From positions 1 through 44,985 of the forward strand of contig JALNQF010000338.1 in NCBI GenBank assembly GCA_028456385.1: 44,985 bases of DNA, in the 5' to 3' direction. The DNA comes from Ophiosphaerella korrae. Taxonomy: Eukaryota > Ascomycota > Dothideomycetes > Pleosporales > Phaeosphaeriaceae. The position numbers and the translations under genes are program-made. Numbering within the stretch: the stretch's first letter is position 1; every line of letters starts with the position of its first letter. Shown one piece after another: positions 33,960 through 44,700 of this stretch. The notes below the pieces were generated by a model. That model ran no database searches. It had not been told where the DNA came from and saw only the letters and a list, made by a program, of their open reading frames with translations.

Positions 33960-34006
33960 TATTATAATAGTAACAAGAGAAATATAGATAGAACTAATTA
34001 GCCCTA
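33960..34006 (+). repeat. 47-bp inverted fragment of the chromovirus LTR
   Basis: TATTATAATAGTAACAAGAG and the following bases up to GCCCTA match the end of the LTR at 26426-26857 in opposite orientation, differing by transitions. It lies exactly at the junction between the truncated array and the 1587-bp duplication, suggesting that an insertion or deletion involving this LTR family shaped the array's right edge. Confidence 0.8.
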
Positions 34007-34020
34007 TCTATAATAGGCCC

Positions 34021-34051
34021 TAGAATAAGACGTTATTAAAGTCTTATTCTA
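34021..34051. other. Perfect 11-bp inverted repeat, copy 1
   Basis: TAGAATAAGAC and GTCTTATTCTA flank a 9-base spacer. Compared with copy 2, both arms carry complementary substitutions, which follows from RIP hitting CpA in one arm and TpG in the other. Confidence 0.8.
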
Positions 34052-34289
34052 CTAGAAACCCTAAATAGATAACCTCTTATTCTAGTATATTAGGATTTCG
34101 ATAGAATAAGGGGTAAAATAGACTTTAATATTACTATAACTCTATAGTCTAGTGCAATAAGGTATAGTAGGTTAGTTGTAGTAATTTCTATAATAATCTA
34201 ACTACTATATAGTAAGATATTAAATAAAATGTAGTAGAGTTATAGTATTTATTAAGGTAGGCTGTACACTTGTAATAATACTAAGGTTA

Positions 34290-34700
34290 GGGTTTTAGGG
34301 CAACGCTAATAGTATAGAGCATTCTAACTAGAGTATATAGGAAAAACAAGGTAGTTTCGCTAGCGACTGTATAGATAGGAGCTAATCTATTAGTATACAC
34401 GCTTACTAGTACTATTATCTACTCTTTATTATTATCTTAAGTTAGTGCTCTAACCCCTTTCTTTACTTAGCTACTTTTAGAGAATACTCTCTTTGTTCTA
34501 CCTAACACACCTATTATAAAGCCCTTTTTATCTATATTGTATATATTGCGCTACTCTACCTTATACTCTTTAATTTTCTAGTATAAAAGATTAAAGTATA
34601 GCTTGTATTTGTATCTAGAATTAGCTTAATAGTGTACGCTATTAATTCTAGTACTTTAGTGTAAGATAAGGTAGATAGAGTAGTAGTTAATAAAGTAGGT
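34290..34700 (-). pseudogene. Fot/pogo-type DDE transposase fragment, copy 1
   Basis: The minus strand near 34475-34540 encodes the block IDKKGFIIGVLGRTK, which matches the conserved start of the fungal DDE_1 domain (NMDEKGF-IGVLGRSKR type). Upstream (to the right) comes the end of the helix-turn-helix region with a KYKLYFNLL block. Downstream sequence corresponding to the S-REWIT-LA block is visible but decays quickly, and the second and third catalytic acidic residues were not found. It is a degraded fragment, about 140 codons, duplicated at 35875-36290. Confidence 0.75.
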
Positions 34701-34707
34701 AACTTAT

Positions 34708-34975
34708 ATCTAGCTTATTAATGTTATTTTAAGTTAGCTAATATAGAAGACTTAGTAGTAGGCCTATTACTCTAAAAGTTCTAGTTTACTGTATTTATAA
34801 CGTATATCTAGCTTATTAGTATTATTTTAAGTTAGCTAAGATAGAAGACTTAATAGAAGGCTTATTACTCTAAAGTTTCTAGTTTACTATATTTACAACG
34901 CATATCTAGCTTACTAACGTTATTTTAGGTTAGCTAATATAGAAGACTTAGTAGAAGGCTATTACTCTAGTGTAT
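34708..34975. repeat. 98-bp tandem repeat, about 2.7 copies (copy 1)
   Basis: ATCTAGCTTA blocks recur at 34708, 34806 and 34904, exactly 98 bp apart, each followed by TTAGCTAA, AGAAGACTTA and GTTTACT elements. Confidence 0.9.
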
Positions 34976-35607
34976 TATTCTACTATAGATCGATTAGTAC
35001 CTATTAGGTTTAAAAGAGTTTTAGAGGTTGTACACAGTTTACTACAAGTAGTATAAGAATATTAGAATTAAGTAATTAATTTAATTAAACTAGTTAACTA
35101 GCTAAGTTAATAGGACTAGTTAAGTAGCTACTTAGCTAAGCTTAGACGCACCTAGTCTCGCGATCTAAGTGTTAATATAGGTAAGCTCGCTTATTATTAA
35201 GTTAGCTTAGGTACTACTAGATTAATAGTCTAATCTAATAGTACGACTCTTAAGACAAAGGCTTTAGTAGCTTTTCCTTAAGCTCTAACCCTAACTTAAG
35301 ATAGTAATATTTAGGGTTAAAGCTTTTACCTTTAACTAGAACTTATTTATATAGACTACTATAAGGGAATAAAAGTATATTAATTAATATTACTTAAATA
35401 GTTCTAGTAATATAAGCTATTAAAGCTACTAAGATATACTTTTTGTAGATAGCGTAGTATACTTAACGCTACTATTACTACCTTTATTATTAGTACTACC
35501 TATAATCTCTTTAACTTCGTAAGCTACTATTAGGCCCTTTTCTTTAATATAGAGTATTTCTTTACTCTAGATTAGGCTACCCTAAATACCCTATCTATAA
35601 TAGGCCC

Positions 35608-35638
35608 TAGAACAAGACGTTATTAAGGTCTTGTTCTA
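35608..35638. other. Perfect 11-bp inverted repeat, copy 2
   Basis: TAGAACAAGAC and GTCTTGTTCTA flank the spacer GTTATTAAG. It lies about 20 bp inside the start of the duplicated copy. Confidence 0.8.
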
Positions 35639-35658
35639 CTAGAAACCCTAAATAGATA

Positions 35659-35701
35659 ACCCCTTGTTCTAGTATATTAGGATTTCGATAGAATAAGGGG
35701 T
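35659..35701. other. 13-bp inverted repeat with one mismatch
   Basis: ACCCCTTGTTCTA pairs with TAGAATAAGGGGT across a 17-base loop that contains GATTTCGA. It is also present in copy 1 (about 34072-34114) with RIP changes. Confidence 0.75.
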
Positions 35702-35874
35702 AAAATAGACTTTAATATTACTACAACTCTATAGTCTAGTGCAACAAGGTATAGTAGGTTAGTTATAGTAATTTCTATAATAATCTAACTACTATATAGT
35801 AAGATATTAAATAAAATGTAGTAGAGTTGTAGTGTTTGTTAGGGTAGGCTATACGCTCGCGATAATACTAAGGT

Positions 35875-36290
35875 TAGGGTTTTAGGGCAACGCTAACAGT
35901 ATAGAGCATTCTAACTAGAGTATATAGGAAAAACAAAGTAGTTTCGCTAGCAACTGTATAGATAGGAGCTAATCTATTAGCATACACGCTTGCTAGTACT
36001 ATTATCTACTCCTTGTTATTATCTTAAGTTAGTACTCTAACCCCTTTCTTTACCTAGCTACTTTTAGAGAATACTCTCTTTGTTCTACCTAATATACCTA
36101 TTATAAAGCCCTTTTTATCTATATTGTATATATTACGCTGCTCTACTTTATACTCCTTAATCTTCTAGTATAAAAGATTAAAGTATAGCTTGTATTTGTA
36201 TCTAGAATTAGCTTAATAGCGTACGCTATTAATTCTAGTACTTTAGCGTAAGATAAAGTAGATAGAGTAGTAGTTAATAAAGTAAGTAAC
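35875..36290 (-). pseudogene. Fot/pogo-type DDE transposase fragment, copy 2
   Basis: On the minus strand the sequence reads STRINSVRY, KYKLYFNLLY, KIKEYKVEQRNIYNIDKKGF, then IIGILGRTKRVFSKSS and KKGVRVLT-DNNKE-IIVLAS (dashes are stops at Gln/Trp positions). This is the linker and first catalytic block of fungal Tc1/mariner-superfamily pogo/Fot transposases. The first DDE Asp is the D of NID. The remaining catalytic part is missing or unrecognisable to the left. It is interrupted upstream by the 98-bp repeats. Confidence 0.8.
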
Positions 36291-36294
36291 TTAC

Positions 36295-36562
36295 ATCTAG
36301 CTTATTAATATTATCTTGAGTTAGCTAATATAGAAGACTTAGTAGTAGGCCTATTACTCTAAAAGTTCTAGTTTACTATATTTACAACGTATATCTAGCT
36401 TATTAGTATTGTTTTAAGTTAGCTAAGATAGAAGACTTAATAGAAAGCTTGTTGCTCTAAAGTTTCTAGTTTACTATGTTTACAACGCATATCTAGCTTA
36501 CTAACGTTGTTTTAGGTTAGCTAATATAAAAGACTTAGTAGAAGGCTATTACCTTAGTGTAT
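36295..36562. repeat. 98-bp tandem repeat, about 2.7 copies (copy 2)
   Basis: ATCTAGCTTA blocks at about 36295, 36393 and 36491, the same 98-bp spacing as in copy 1, offset by 1587 bp. Confidence 0.9.
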
Positions 36563-37029
36563 TATTCTACTATAGATCGATTAGTACCTATTAGGTTTAG
36601 AGGGGTTTTAGAGGTTGTACACAGTTTACTACAAGTAGTATAGGAACGTTAGAATTAAGTAATTAATTTAATTAAACTAGTTAACTAGCTAAGTTAATAG
36701 GACTAGTTAAGTAGCTACTTAGCTAAGCTTAGACGCACCTAGTCTCGCAATCTAAGCGTTAATATAGGTAAGCTCGCTTATCGTCGAGTTAGCTTAGGTG
36801 CTGCTAGATTAATAGTCTAATCTAATAGTACAACTCTCGAGACAAAGGCTTTAGTAGCTTTTCCTTAAGCTCTAACCCTAACCTAGGACAGTAATATTTA
36901 GGGCTAAAGCTTCTACCTTTAACTAGAACTTGTTTATATAGACTACTATAAGGAGATAGAGGTATATTAATTAATATCGCTTAAATAGTTCTAGTAATAT
37001 AAGCTATTAAAGCTACTAAGATATACTTC

Positions 37030-38250
37030 TTATAGATAGCGTAGTATACTTAACGCTACTATTACTACCTTTATTATTAGTACTACCTATAATCTCTTTA
37101 ACTTTATAAGCTACTATTAGGCCCTTTTCCTTAATATAGAGTATTTCTTTACTTTAGATTAGGCTACCCTAAATACCCTCTACGCCTAGCTACTCGTCTA
37201 ATACTATACTTGTAGCATGTACGTCTTTGTTTACCTTCTTAATTAGATTAAGCTAGATAGGCTACTCGTAGGTATAGACATCCTTCTCTACCTAATAGGT
37301 AGAGACGACGTTAGTAGGTATTAGATAAAGGCTGCCCTAGCTAAGGGTTTAAGTAGTATTATACTAGCGCGTTACTTAAGTTAAGCGCTTTATAAAGGCC
37401 TTCTTTTTATAAAGCGTACTAGTAGGATAGACTAATAGTAGTAGGCTATTAATAGCTTAGGACTTAATAGTAACCTAGCTATACTAACTACAAGAGGTAT
37501 TATTACTTACTAGGTAGTTGTCTTACTAAAGTTAGTTAATTTTAGTAGTATATATGCGACTAAGAAAGGTTATCGCTTAGTAGTACTTAATTGTAATAGT
37601 AGCTATCTACTACTCGTAGTAGTAGCTCGTATACTAAGCATTTTAGAAGACGCTATTATAGCTATTAGTGTAGTAGTTCTATAGAGTAATTTAGCTAGAT
37701 ATAGCGCTGTTAATAGTAGTACTACATAATAAGACTAGTACGCTACACTCTTTCTATAACTATAAGAAGGTAGCTATATTATACTAGGTGTCTAGACTAC
37801 TAACTACGTAAGCTTTCTTAAGTATACTACAAGTAGTCTTATAAGGAGACCTAGTCTCTATATAGAAGTTGCTACCCTTACTTATAGGTTACTTAATAAT
37901 CTAGGCAATGTCTAGGTTATTAGTAGAGGTAATAGTATAGTAAGTAATTTTTTTAGCAGCTTCTACTAAGTTAGCTAGCTCTATAAGTCCTAGAGTCTAC
38001 CTTTTTTTTTCTTATACTATAGCTAGTTTCTTCCTATAAGTCTACTTCGCGTAATAGTTATTACTAGTAATAGTAGTAATATAGACTAGTAGTAGCTATA
38101 GGAGCTCTAGCTAGGAGGACAGCTCTACTTCTAATTGCTCTACTTCTAACTCTTCTACTTCTAGCTCCTCTAGTACTAGTATAGGCGTGCGAAGTTTACT
38201 CTAAGTACGCTTCTACGCTAGTATTAAAAAGTATATAGCTTTACACTTTA
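37030..38250 (-). pseudogene. Unrecognised minus-strand reading frame with acidic repeat and one frameshift
   Basis: A single minus-strand phase is maintained over at least 283 codons (checked between 37981 and 37132). It reads IELANLVEAAKKITYY, SKGSNFYIETRSPYKTTC, VEKDVYTY, LNLIKKVNKDVHATSIVLDE and IKEKGLIVAYKVKEIIGSTN, with stops at Gln/Trp/Arg-compatible positions. Upstream, past a run of nine T at 38002-38010, the phase shifts by one and an acidic repeat EELEVEELEVEQLEVE appears (about 38121-38180). A fragment of the same element lies at 2060-2560. I recognise no family. It could be an accessory gene of a mobile element. Confidence 0.5.
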
Positions 38251-39269
38251 GTATAAGTAGAGGACTTTAGACCTCTTCGTCTAAGTTACTAGTAGTAGGT
38301 ATCCTTTATATAGAGGGCAGTATATTATCTATAGTATTTACTAGCACGATAGCTATATAAATAAGCTTCTACTAGCTCTCTTTATTAAGTACCCTTATAA
38401 GTATCTCTTGCACTAACTAGATTACTAAGAGAAGAGAATTAGTAATAAGTACTAGATTATAGTTACTTTAGTTATTAGGAATTAGCTATCTTATACTAAA
38501 TTTAGGTACTTATTAGCTTGCCTACGTAGCTTAGAAGTAGAATAATTTCTTATAGTCTACGTTAGGGGCCTAGTAGCTGTAGTTATATAAGATGCAAGTA
38601 TTATAAGTAACTAGGAAGCTTTACTTTCTACTATCTACTTCTCTTACTATAGAACGTAGAATTAATAAAGTAGATATAATACACGATAGGCGTATTGTAA
38701 GTAGTAGAGTAGGCGTAAAGTTAGGTTCTATTTAAGACCCTACTAAGGTCTTAATACACGATCTTATAGACGCAATATATACTTACTACTAAACGCGCTA
38801 GTATAGTAGGAGTTGTAAAACGCGTTTATAGTAAGAATTAATAAGAGACCTAGCTTAAAAGAAGTAAAGATAAAGAAGATAAGATAATAATATATCGTGT
38901 TGCGTAGTTTACTATTTATAGGTATTAGAAGAGCGTCTAGTGTAGCGCTACTATTAAAAAAGAAATATAAGTTTAATAAGTAGTAAATTAAGATAACAAA
39001 GACGTATAAAAGGCTATAAAATAGGGGTAATAGAGTTAGAGAAGAGGCTTACTCCTAGGGGTAAAAGTCTAGGCGTATACTATCTAAGTAACCTAATATA
39101 GACACTACCCTAACAAGCTAATAAGAATACGTAGGTAGTCGTGTCTTAGGCTTTTAGCTATAATAGCGGGGGGTGTACGTTATTTTAGGGATTAATAGGA
39201 ATATATAGGAGGGAGGGTAGTATTAGCTTAGAACAAGAAGATTGTTAGATATACTAAGAATAGAGTAAT
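38251..39269. other. No recognised gene between the unknown frame and the helicase
   Basis: RIP-affected but less AT-rich, with surviving words such as GCGCGCTAGT-like and a run of G at 39170-39175 (GCGGGGGGTGTACG). Possible minus-strand coding continuing from the frame to the left cannot be confirmed. The last 200 bp or so would be the upstream region of the helicase pseudogene. Confidence 0.5.
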
Positions 39270-42200
39270 TTAATAATATTTTTAAATATTTACTAGCGTA
39301 CTACATTGCTATTTGCAAGACCTACTAGTAAGGCGTTGTCTAGTCCTAGCTAAAGGCCTATTTAGATAAAAGCTACTAGGAGTACGTTTAGTAGATATAA
39401 CAGAAAATTATCTAGGTAGTGTAGAAAGCGTTGTAGTTACAGCAATAGGTAAGCAACTTAGACTAAGTTATTTATCCTAGGCTAGAATCGCTACTATTAC
39501 TATATTTACCTATTTACTATAATAGGCTTTAATATAATAAATGTAGGCACATTTATTGCTATATTAAGTAAATAAAGGAATATTACTAAAAAAAGTATTA
39601 CTAGAGTAAGCCCTAAGCTAGTGCGCAAGCTATATAGACAATAGTAATATACTAGAAATTCTATAGTACTAGTTCTATAGGTAGGTTGTTCTAAGTTAAT
39701 ATAGTAATAGTAGTTTGCTTAGTAGGTAATAATGTAGATAGAGATATAGGTTAGGTAGTTAAAGTATTATTAGTACAAGTTATAACGCAGATAGAGGAAC
39801 TAGAGAAGAATACAAATACTACTATCTAGGAGGATATAGATAGATACGATTTTAGTAAGTAGCTAAATTAAGTAGGATAGGTATAGTATCTAAGGAGTTT
39901 AAGGCGCAACTAGTTGTTAAAGATAGTAGCTAAGCCTACACGTAAGGAGTAGGCGTTATTTAACGTATATTAGGCAGCTCGTATAGTAATATAGTAGGTA
40001 TAGTAAGCGTCTTAGGCAAGTATAGTTAGTATACCCGCGATAATATATATTAACTAGTAAGAACTTAGTAATATAACAAGCAAGAAGCTATTTAACGTAT
40101 AGTAGATAGGTAAGACAATAGTTAAATACAGTAATATATAGCTAGAGCTTATTATATACATTTAGTAGACTTACAAAATACTAGTTATTTAACCCTATAA
40201 TAATAACGAGGTTAAGGGTAGAAGGCTATTGTATTATATTACGGGCAAGTAATATAAGTGTATAAAGAGGATTAAGGTAATTGTAAGGTGTAATAGAGAA
40301 GAGGATTAGTTTAAGGAGATAGAGTTAGATAATAGTAACGACGAGAGGTTAGACGAGTAGCAAGAGGAAGTACTAGAAGGGTACGTACTAGAGTTTATAA
40401 TATTATTGTTAGACTATATATTAGGCGACAACAAGTATATAAGCGCGTTAATTAGTAGTATAGTAGTATTAGGGATTAGTATAGAGAGTAGGTAGTTAAG
40501 CCTATTAGTATATACGCCTAAGTAGTTAGTAGTAGTAAGTATAACACGCATGTTAGTATTATACAAGTTAACGTAGATACAACAAGAGTAGATTAATAAG
40601 CTAGCTAGTAAAGAGTAGAGGTTAAAAGACGTAGCTACTATAGTACCGCCCTATTTATAGTTTGTGTAGGAGATAGCTAGCTACTTTATAACGTTAACTA
40701 AATACAATAGTAAGCTAACGCTAATAGACTTGATTTTACAGTTAAGAGCATTTATATTTAAGATCTAGTTTACAACTAACGTAGAGGGCGTAGTTAACTA
40801 GATTAGTAATACGTTATTATACAGCAACATATAGTTTAGTATAGCGTAACTATAGTTAATAATCTACGGGATAATAGCTAGCGCGCAATAACATATTTTA
40901 ACAGAATTAATATTGTTGTAGGTTAATAGTAAGGGTTTAGTTGTACTAAATATAACTACGTTACCTGTAATTAACTAGGATAAGCTAGTAGATAATATAG
41001 TTAAGTAGTAGGTTAGGTAGAGTTTTATAAAAGACCTGCGCAATAAAAATATAATAAGCGTAGAAGACCTAGAAAAGTAGCTAGGGTAGTAGTTAAGAGA
41101 AGAGGAAAAGATTCGAAATTAATTTATCGACGTTAAGGCAACGCAGGTAGCGCTAGGTATAAGAGGTAGCGTAGTATAAGTAAAGGATCGCGTATAAGCA
41201 TATAGGTAGGTAATAAAAGACGCCTACTATAAGTTAGCCCTAGTAGTATATATAGTAGAGGGTAGACTACTATAAGGTTTAGAGCTTATAATAGTTAAAT
41301 TCAAAAATAGTGCGAATAGAGATAGCGGCCGAATTAGTATTAAAGATAAGATAGTAGTATTTACTACAATATATTACAAGAATATTAGTTAAAGTAGTAA
41401 GGGTAAAGTAATCTATAGGTATATGCCGCGCAAAGTAAGAGAACTAGTAGTGTATTATTTATAGTTTAGCTAGCTATTTTAGTAATAGATAAATAGAGTA
41501 GTACGTAGTAAAGTAGAGGAGGAGAGTGCGTATATATAGGAGCTGTATCTAGAAAAGAGTTAGTAGAAACTAGAGTAGAAGAGAAAGCAAGAGGAAGATA
41601 AAGTGTAGGAGAGAAAAAGGGTATATAGCGTTAGCTAGTAGGCGAGCGTAGGAGAGTAAGAAGAAGAGTAAGTAGAGGGCGTTAAGACGTAAGGTAGTAT
41701 AAAGTTATAGAACACTAACTAGGTTATAGGCGTAATACAAAAAGAATTGTTATAGTAAATAGGTGTTAAGTTAATAGTAATAGTATAGAGATATAGCACG
41801 AAGGCAATTTACTATTAGTATATCTACAATTAGGTAGCTATTAAGGCGTTTTTAAATATAGATAAAGACAAGGGTAATTTAGACAATAAAGACTAGGCGT
41901 TTAATATTTAAACTAGGTATAGTAGCAGCGTAGTAGGTAGTATTTATAGGAGGCTAGTTACAGAGCCTATATTTAGCGTAAAGGTAAAGAGGATTAGGTT
42001 ACGTTTAGCTAGTATAGAGTAGTATATATTTTTATAGATTGTGTTAGCGATAGAGAAGAAGCTATAAAAAGGCACGTAGGTAGTAGTAGTACGCAAAGAA
42101 GTAGTAGAAGAGGAGTACTATTAGTAGAAAATAATATAGTTAGTAAACGTAGACAAGGAGTTAAAGAGGTTATTAAGTAAGTAGGCTAAGTTCTATAGCG

Positions 42201-43985
42201 TATAGAAACTAGCGATGTAGGCAATTATATAGTATAAGAGCCCCGTAGTAGTAATTATAGGAATAGAGGTAGGTAAGAGCTTGTTATTTATATTACTAGC
42301 GTTAGTATCAAGTAGGTTAACAATTATAGTTATACTACTAGTTACGTTATAGTTTAATATAAAAGAGCAATACAAGAAGCTAGAGATTATAAGTATAGAA
42401 TAAGATAGTTAATAGCTATATAAAGGGGCGTAGATTATATTTGTAACGCCTAAGGTAGTAGTTAAGAAAGTATTTAAGTATTATATTAACTAGCAGTAGG
42501 TAATAAGATAGTTAGACTAGATTGTAGTAGACGAGTGTTATATAGTGTTAGATTTGTTAAGTAGATTCTATAGCTAGATACTAGAGTTAAGGAGATTAGT
42601 ATAGGTAGAGACGTAGATAGTGTATTTAATAGTAACGTTGCAGCCTAGTAAGGAGTAGTAGTTTATAAAGCTAATAGGGTTGCCGTTAAAGTAGGCGTAT
42701 TAGTAGTTCTAAGGGTAGACAACGCGCAAAAACGTTAGGTATTAGGTAGAAGAGTATAATATAAAAGAAGAGGAGAGGTAATTATAGAGGTAGTAGAGAG
42801 GTTAAAGAGAAAGTACGTATAGCCTAGATAAGTAGTTGTGTATTATAAGACAGTATAGAGGACAAAGAGGATAGTAGAGTTATTAGGAGTAGTTTGTTAT
42901 TACTAGGCGGTAAGTAGTATAGAGGAAAAGAAAGAGATTATAAGGTAGTTAACAAGTAGAGAGAAGTAGGTATTTATAGTAACGAATACGTTAGGATTAG
43001 AAGTAGATATAGTATAGATTCGAGTAGTAGTGTATATAAGAATAGTTTGCAAGATGCAGTATTATATATAGGAAAGTAGATAGGTAGGACAAGATAGTAA
43101 GGCGAGCAAAGCAATTATTATGCAAGGATACTAGGAGGAGTAGTAGAAATAGATATACAACAGGTTTACAAAGGATGTAAAGGAAGAGATACAAGAACTA
43201 ATTAGGGGTAATAGATGCATACAAAAGGTAATTAACTAGGTAATAGATAGGATAAAGTAGTAGTAGGAGTATAAAGAAGATAAGGTAGGATATTAGCAAT
43301 GTGTAAGGAGAAAGGGTAGGATTAGAGAGAGAGTTATAGAAGAGGTAGTAGGAGACTAATTAGAGTTTAAGTAGTAGAGGATAAAAAGATAGATAGTAGG
43401 ATTGTAGGAGGTAGAGCGTTAGAGAAGAGAGAGGTTAGAAGTAGAGGGTTTAGTAGAGTTAATAGAGGAGTAGCAGAGTAAGTGTTAATAGTACTAGGTA
43501 TTAGGGAAGGATAGGATAGGATACAAACTAGAGGATTACAAGGAAGAGGAAGTAGAGTAAGTATAGATTAGATATAGGTTATTTAAAGAGTATTAGGTAT
43601 ATATTCTATATTCGTATTATTATAATTACTAGTTACTATAGGCAATTTGTATAAGTTTTAAAGAGGATATTATAAAGGGGAGATATAAAAAGATTATAGG
43701 AGAGAAGTATTAGTATTTAGAGGTTTTAAGAAAGACGTTAGTAGTTAGGTTAATAAAAAGAAGTTTATTAGTATATAAGGTTTTAGAGAAAGTAATAGAA
43801 GAGGATAGAAGGATAAAAGGAATAGAGATAGAAGAGGTTAGAAGGCTGTTCTAGGGGATTGTAGAGTAGAGAAGTAAGAAGAAGTAGTAGAGAAAGATTA
43901 AGGGTAATAACTTAAGTTAGATTATAAGGTAGGTAGTAGAATGTATAGAGTAGAGAAAGAAAATAAAAAAAGATATAGAATAAAG
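39270..43985 (+). pseudogene. Telomere-linked RecQ-type helicase, RIP-inactivated
   Basis: About 1570 codons. Plus phase 2 runs from about 39293: an N-terminal Cys/His region (YYIAICKTY, then NKCRHIYCYIK) like the C2H2-type domain of fungal telomere-linked helicases, then a long linker with blocks LILQLRAFIFKI, FIDVKATQVALGIRGSVV and RYMPRKVRELVVYYL. The helicase core starts at about 42200: GIEVGKSLLF (Walker A, from GTGVGKS), VVDECYIVLD (DECH box with His changed to Tyr), YLIVTLQPSKE (motif III), then, after a one-base shift at about 42772-42778 into phase 1, VVVYYKTV, IVTNTLGLEVD (motif V) and VGQDSKASKAIIMQGY (motif VI). A Cys-containing tail continues to about 43983. Stops are Gln/Trp-compatible. 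Helicases of this family cluster near chromosome ends in fungi. Confidence 0.88.
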
Positions 43986-44047
43986 AAGAGAGATATTAGA
44001 AGTTAGGTGTTATATATATTTAAATAGAATACGTAAGAGAATAGTAA

Positions 44048-44325
44048 GTTAAGCCTAGGCGTAAGTATAGTAAACGTTAAGGGAAGATAGGTTAAGCCTA
44101 GACGTAAGTACAATAGACGTTAAAGGAAGATAGGTTAAGCTTAGACGCAAGTGTAGTAGACGTAAAGAGTAAGATAGGTTAAGCCTAGACGTAAGTGTAG
44201 TAGATATAAAGGGTAAGAGAGGTTAAGCCTAGACGTAAGTATAGTAGGCGTAAAGAGTAAGATAGGTTAAGCCTAGACGTAAGTGTAATAGACGTTAAGG
44301 GATAATAGGTTAAGCCTAGCTATCT
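44048..44325 (+). repeat. 43-44 bp minisatellite, about 7 copies
   Basis: GTTAAGC blocks recur at 44048, 44091, 44134, 44178, 44222, 44266 and 44309 (spacing 43, 43, 44, 44, 44, 43), each followed by CTAGACGTAAGTGTAGTAGACGT-like sequence. It starts about 60 bp after the helicase tail. Confidence 0.95.
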
Positions 44326-44700
44326 ATTGTAGGAGATACGCAACTAATAGGAGAGAAACAATATAGAATAGTACTAGCTAGCAAAAGGCAGAGATTGTTA
44401 GTATAAAGGGGTATTAGTTTTAGGGGTAGTAGGAATAGTATTAGGGTATAGTAAGGTTAGAGGGTAGTAGAAAGTATAGTTAGATAAATTTAGCGTAGAC
44501 GATAGTAGGCTAAGAAGGGGTTTCGTAGAGTAGTTAGAGAGGGAGTAGGTATTAGAAATAGTAGAGAGTAATAATTAAGTAGGAGAGTTTTATTAGTTAA
44601 TATTGTTATTAGTAGAGTAAGAGTAGGATTTTATTTTAGGATTTATAATAGAAGAAATAGAAGTAAAAGAAAAGGATTAGGAACTATTAGTTAAGGGTAA
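44326..44700. other. Purine-rich spacer without a recognised gene
   Basis: G-rich on the plus strand (for example AGGGGTAGTAGGAATAGTATT and AAGAAGGGGTTT). Protein-like fragments with Glu and Gln can be read, but no family is recognised. Confidence 0.5.

Larger units (their letters stand above)
34002..37175. repeat. Tandem duplication, two copies of 1587 bp
   Basis: Copy 1 (34002-35588) and copy 2 (35589-37175) are collinear and differ almost only by transitions, meaning both were hit by RIP separately. Copy 2 runs on without a break into the minus-strand frame at 37030-38250, so it is the original right end. Copy 1 ends with the same CCCTAAATACC where it meets copy 2. Each copy contains a 98-bp triplet repeat, two inverted repeats and a transposase fragment. 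Confidence 0.95.

Noticed and set aside
35280..35345. CTAACCCTAAC near the duplicated element as a telomere remnant
   Set aside because: Only about one and a half repeat units, and it is repeated identically in the second copy as part of the element.
42193..42375. 60-codon minus-strand open stretch
   Set aside because: It overlaps the Walker A region of the helicase on the opposite strand; it is a shadow of that frame.
42997..43194. 65-codon minus-strand open stretch
   Set aside because: Shadow of helicase motifs V-VI on the plus strand.
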